Source: Bradyrhizobium barranii subsp. apii (GTDB taxonomy: Bacteria; Pseudomonadota; Alphaproteobacteria; Rhizobiales; Xanthobacteraceae). From it: 64,000 nt of DNA. The DNA lies in the NCBI RefSeq assembly GCF_011516635.5, contig NZ_CP096255.1, forward strand, positions 3,346,501-3,410,500. The letters are read 5' to 3'. The position numbers were made by a program, and so were the translations under genes. A model generated the notes under the pieces. It searched no databases. It was given only the letters and a program-made list of their open reading frames with translations, and had not been told where the DNA came from. Of the stretch, positions 62,972 through 64,000 are shown in pieces. Position 1 is the first letter of the stretch; each line of letters starts with the position of its first letter.

Positions 62972-63536
62972 TCAACCCGGCCAGAAATAGCCCCAGCGCA
63001 AAAGAAATTGTTCGCTCAGCCAGCCGATCCAAATAGCGGGCGCCATAAAAAGTCCGAACGGCAGGAATGCCGTACCTCGCAGCGACCGCCGTCGCACGAC
63101 AGCATTGGCGGTGTAGACGGCAATCGCCGAAAGTGCCGCCAATTCGATCACCGCGGCCGCCGTTGGGAGTTCGAGCCAGGCACCGGCAACTGCGGCAAGC
63201 TTTACGTCCCCAAGTCCCAATCCGTTCCGGCCGCGCCAGTGGCGGTAGAACAACAAGAGAAGAAGCAACGGCAGACTTACCGCTGAGGCGCGAAAGACCA
63301 GCCACAGCATGGATGATGCACTCGCATTGAATAAGATTGATCCGCGTAACAAAGCAATTCCGAAAGCCGCGGCGGTCAGCTCGTTTGGAATGAGGTAGTG
63401 GCGGGCGTCGTTGCAGGCGATGGCGAGCATTAGGGCGGCGAGGTATGCACCTAACAGCCCATCCGCGCCCGGCGCGATCATGAGGCTTGTGACAACGAAC
63501 GCGAATACGACAACAGCGAATACCAAAGTGCTTAGA
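62972..63536 (-). pseudogene. Type IV prepilin peptidase, 5' end lost to IS5
   Basis: The surviving frame reads LVFAVVVFAFVVTSLMIAPGADGLLGAYLAALMLAIACNDARHYLIPNELTAAAFGIALL and later GRNGLGLGDVKLAAVAGAWLELPTAAAVIEL. It holds the two catalytic aspartates of A24 leader peptidases (NDARHYLIPN and GLGDVKL). Its N-terminus is cut by IS5 copy 2 at 63537, and no ATG is left before MIAPG. A fusion starting in the IS is possible. The gene would process pilin or pseudopilin leaders. Confidence 0.8.
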
Positions 63537-64000
63537 GTCTGTCCGGAAAGATTACCTTGGATTGCATAGCTTTCGCAGCATGAGTCGGATGGAGGCCAGC
63601 TTGAGAAAGGCGAGCGCCCTGTGATTGAAGCATTCCCAATCTTTGGACAGTCTTCGGCATCGCCCGAGCCAGGCAAAGGTACGCTCGACGATCCAGCGTT
63701 TGGGCAAGACGACGAAACGGTGAGCCTGATCGGAGCGTTTGACGATTTCGAGGTTCACGCGCTTCAGAGCGCTACGCAGCCCCTTCTGGAAATGTGGCCC
63801 TTGATATCCGCCGTCGGCGTAGAGCTTCAGAAGAAAGGGATAGAGGCCGAACAACGTTGCCATCAGGAGCACGCCGCCGTCGCGATCCTGGATGTCCGCC
63901 GCATGCACGATGGCGTGCATCAAGAGGCCTTGCGTGTCGACGAGAATGTGCCGCTTCTTGCCCTTGATCTTCTTGCCCGCGTCGTAGCCATGGAGATCAT
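63537..64000 (-). mobile_element. IS5-family insertion sequence, copy 2, runs off right edge
   Basis: It begins GTCTGTCCGGAAAGATTACC, the inverted right end of copy 1, and matches it to the window end. Opposite in orientation to copy 1, it lies at the other side of the catabolic locus. The far end and the target duplication are outside. Confidence 0.88.
63552..64000 (-). CDS. IS5-family transposase OrfB part, copy 2 (5' end outside)
   Basis: The frame runs from the window edge (GKKIKGKKRHILVDTQ) through LLMHAIVHAADIQDRDGGVLL, YADGGYQGPHFQKG and RWIVERTFAWLGRC to the stop at 63552. It is identical in protein sequence to the C-terminal part of copy 1. The upstream OrfA and frameshift site lie outside the window. 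Confidence 0.88.
   Translation of the reverse strand, partial: DLHGYDAGKKIKGKKRHILVDTQGLLMHAIVHAADIQDRDGGVLLMATLFGLYPFLLKLYADGGYQGPHFQKGLRSALKRVNLEIVKRSDQAHRFVVLPKRWIVERTFAWLGRCRRLSKDWECFNHRALAFLKLASIRLMLRKLCNPR

Overview
The window looks like an accessory, transposon-riddled stretch of an alphaproteobacterial chromosome or symbiosis-type island, most likely Bradyrhizobium or a close relative. This is inference from the high GC content, the Omp31/Omp25-like barrel proteins beginning MKxxL...AADLAARPY, several small rhizobial families, and a trb-type conjugation cluster with a DUF2274 gene, as found in rhizobial integrative elements. No rRNA, tRNA or CRISPR array was recognised.

Layout. (1) 1-5.0 kb: an IS91-type transposase running off the left edge, behind a tyrosine recombinase gene split by an IS66 element. 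(2) 5.4-12 kb: a small conserved protein, a polytopic glycan-polymerase-like protein, a DNA-ligase scrap, an IS1380 copy with a nonsense mutation, a tandem HTH antitoxin-like regulator, an outer-membrane barrel protein and decayed small genes. (3) 12.1-18.3 kb: two more IS1380 copies, one carrying a nested IS21, around a small secreted protein gene that is itself interrupted. (4) 18.5-32 kb: small orphan genes, a second barrel protein, a membrane-protein gene split by another IS21, an IS256 copy, a Wzy-like membrane protein, and many tiny or broken genes. (5) 32.2-44.4 kb: a trbBCDEJKLFGI mating-pair-formation operon plus a DUF2274 gene. It is dead by at least three lesions: IS66 in trbE, a 1-base deletion in trbE, and an amber codon in trbI. 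(6) 44.4-52.6 kb: a LysR regulator, a scrambled metallophosphoesterase, dusA, and beside its 5' end a phage-type integrase gene broken by IS1380 and IS256. This is the arrangement expected of a dusA-associated integrative element. (7) 52.7-64 kb: two inverted IS5-family copies around an apparently intact, very GC-rich catabolic locus: a GlcG-like protein, a fused FAD/Fe-S 2-hydroxyacid dehydrogenase, a GntR/FCD regulator, two class-V (serine-glyoxylate type) aminotransferases, an MFS permease and an enoyl-CoA hydratase. A prepilin peptidase gene is truncated by the second IS5.

Eleven insertion sequences of five families (IS66 x2, IS1380 x4, IS21 x2, IS256 x2 and IS5 x1; IS5 copy 2 is cut by the window edge) plus the partial IS91-type element make up over a third of the window. 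For ten of them I could place both ends to the base from terminal inverted repeats and exact target-site duplications, and removing the insertions restores uninterrupted reading frames. That gives a clear history: a conjugative or integrative region that has stopped moving and is decaying by IS bombardment. I found no unambiguous new system. The most unusual items are the frame-scrambled metallophosphoesterase, the two-domain antitoxin-like protein, the run of tiny membrane-peptide ORFs at 29-30 kb, and the 2-hydroxyacid/aminotransferase locus with its palindromic operator candidate.
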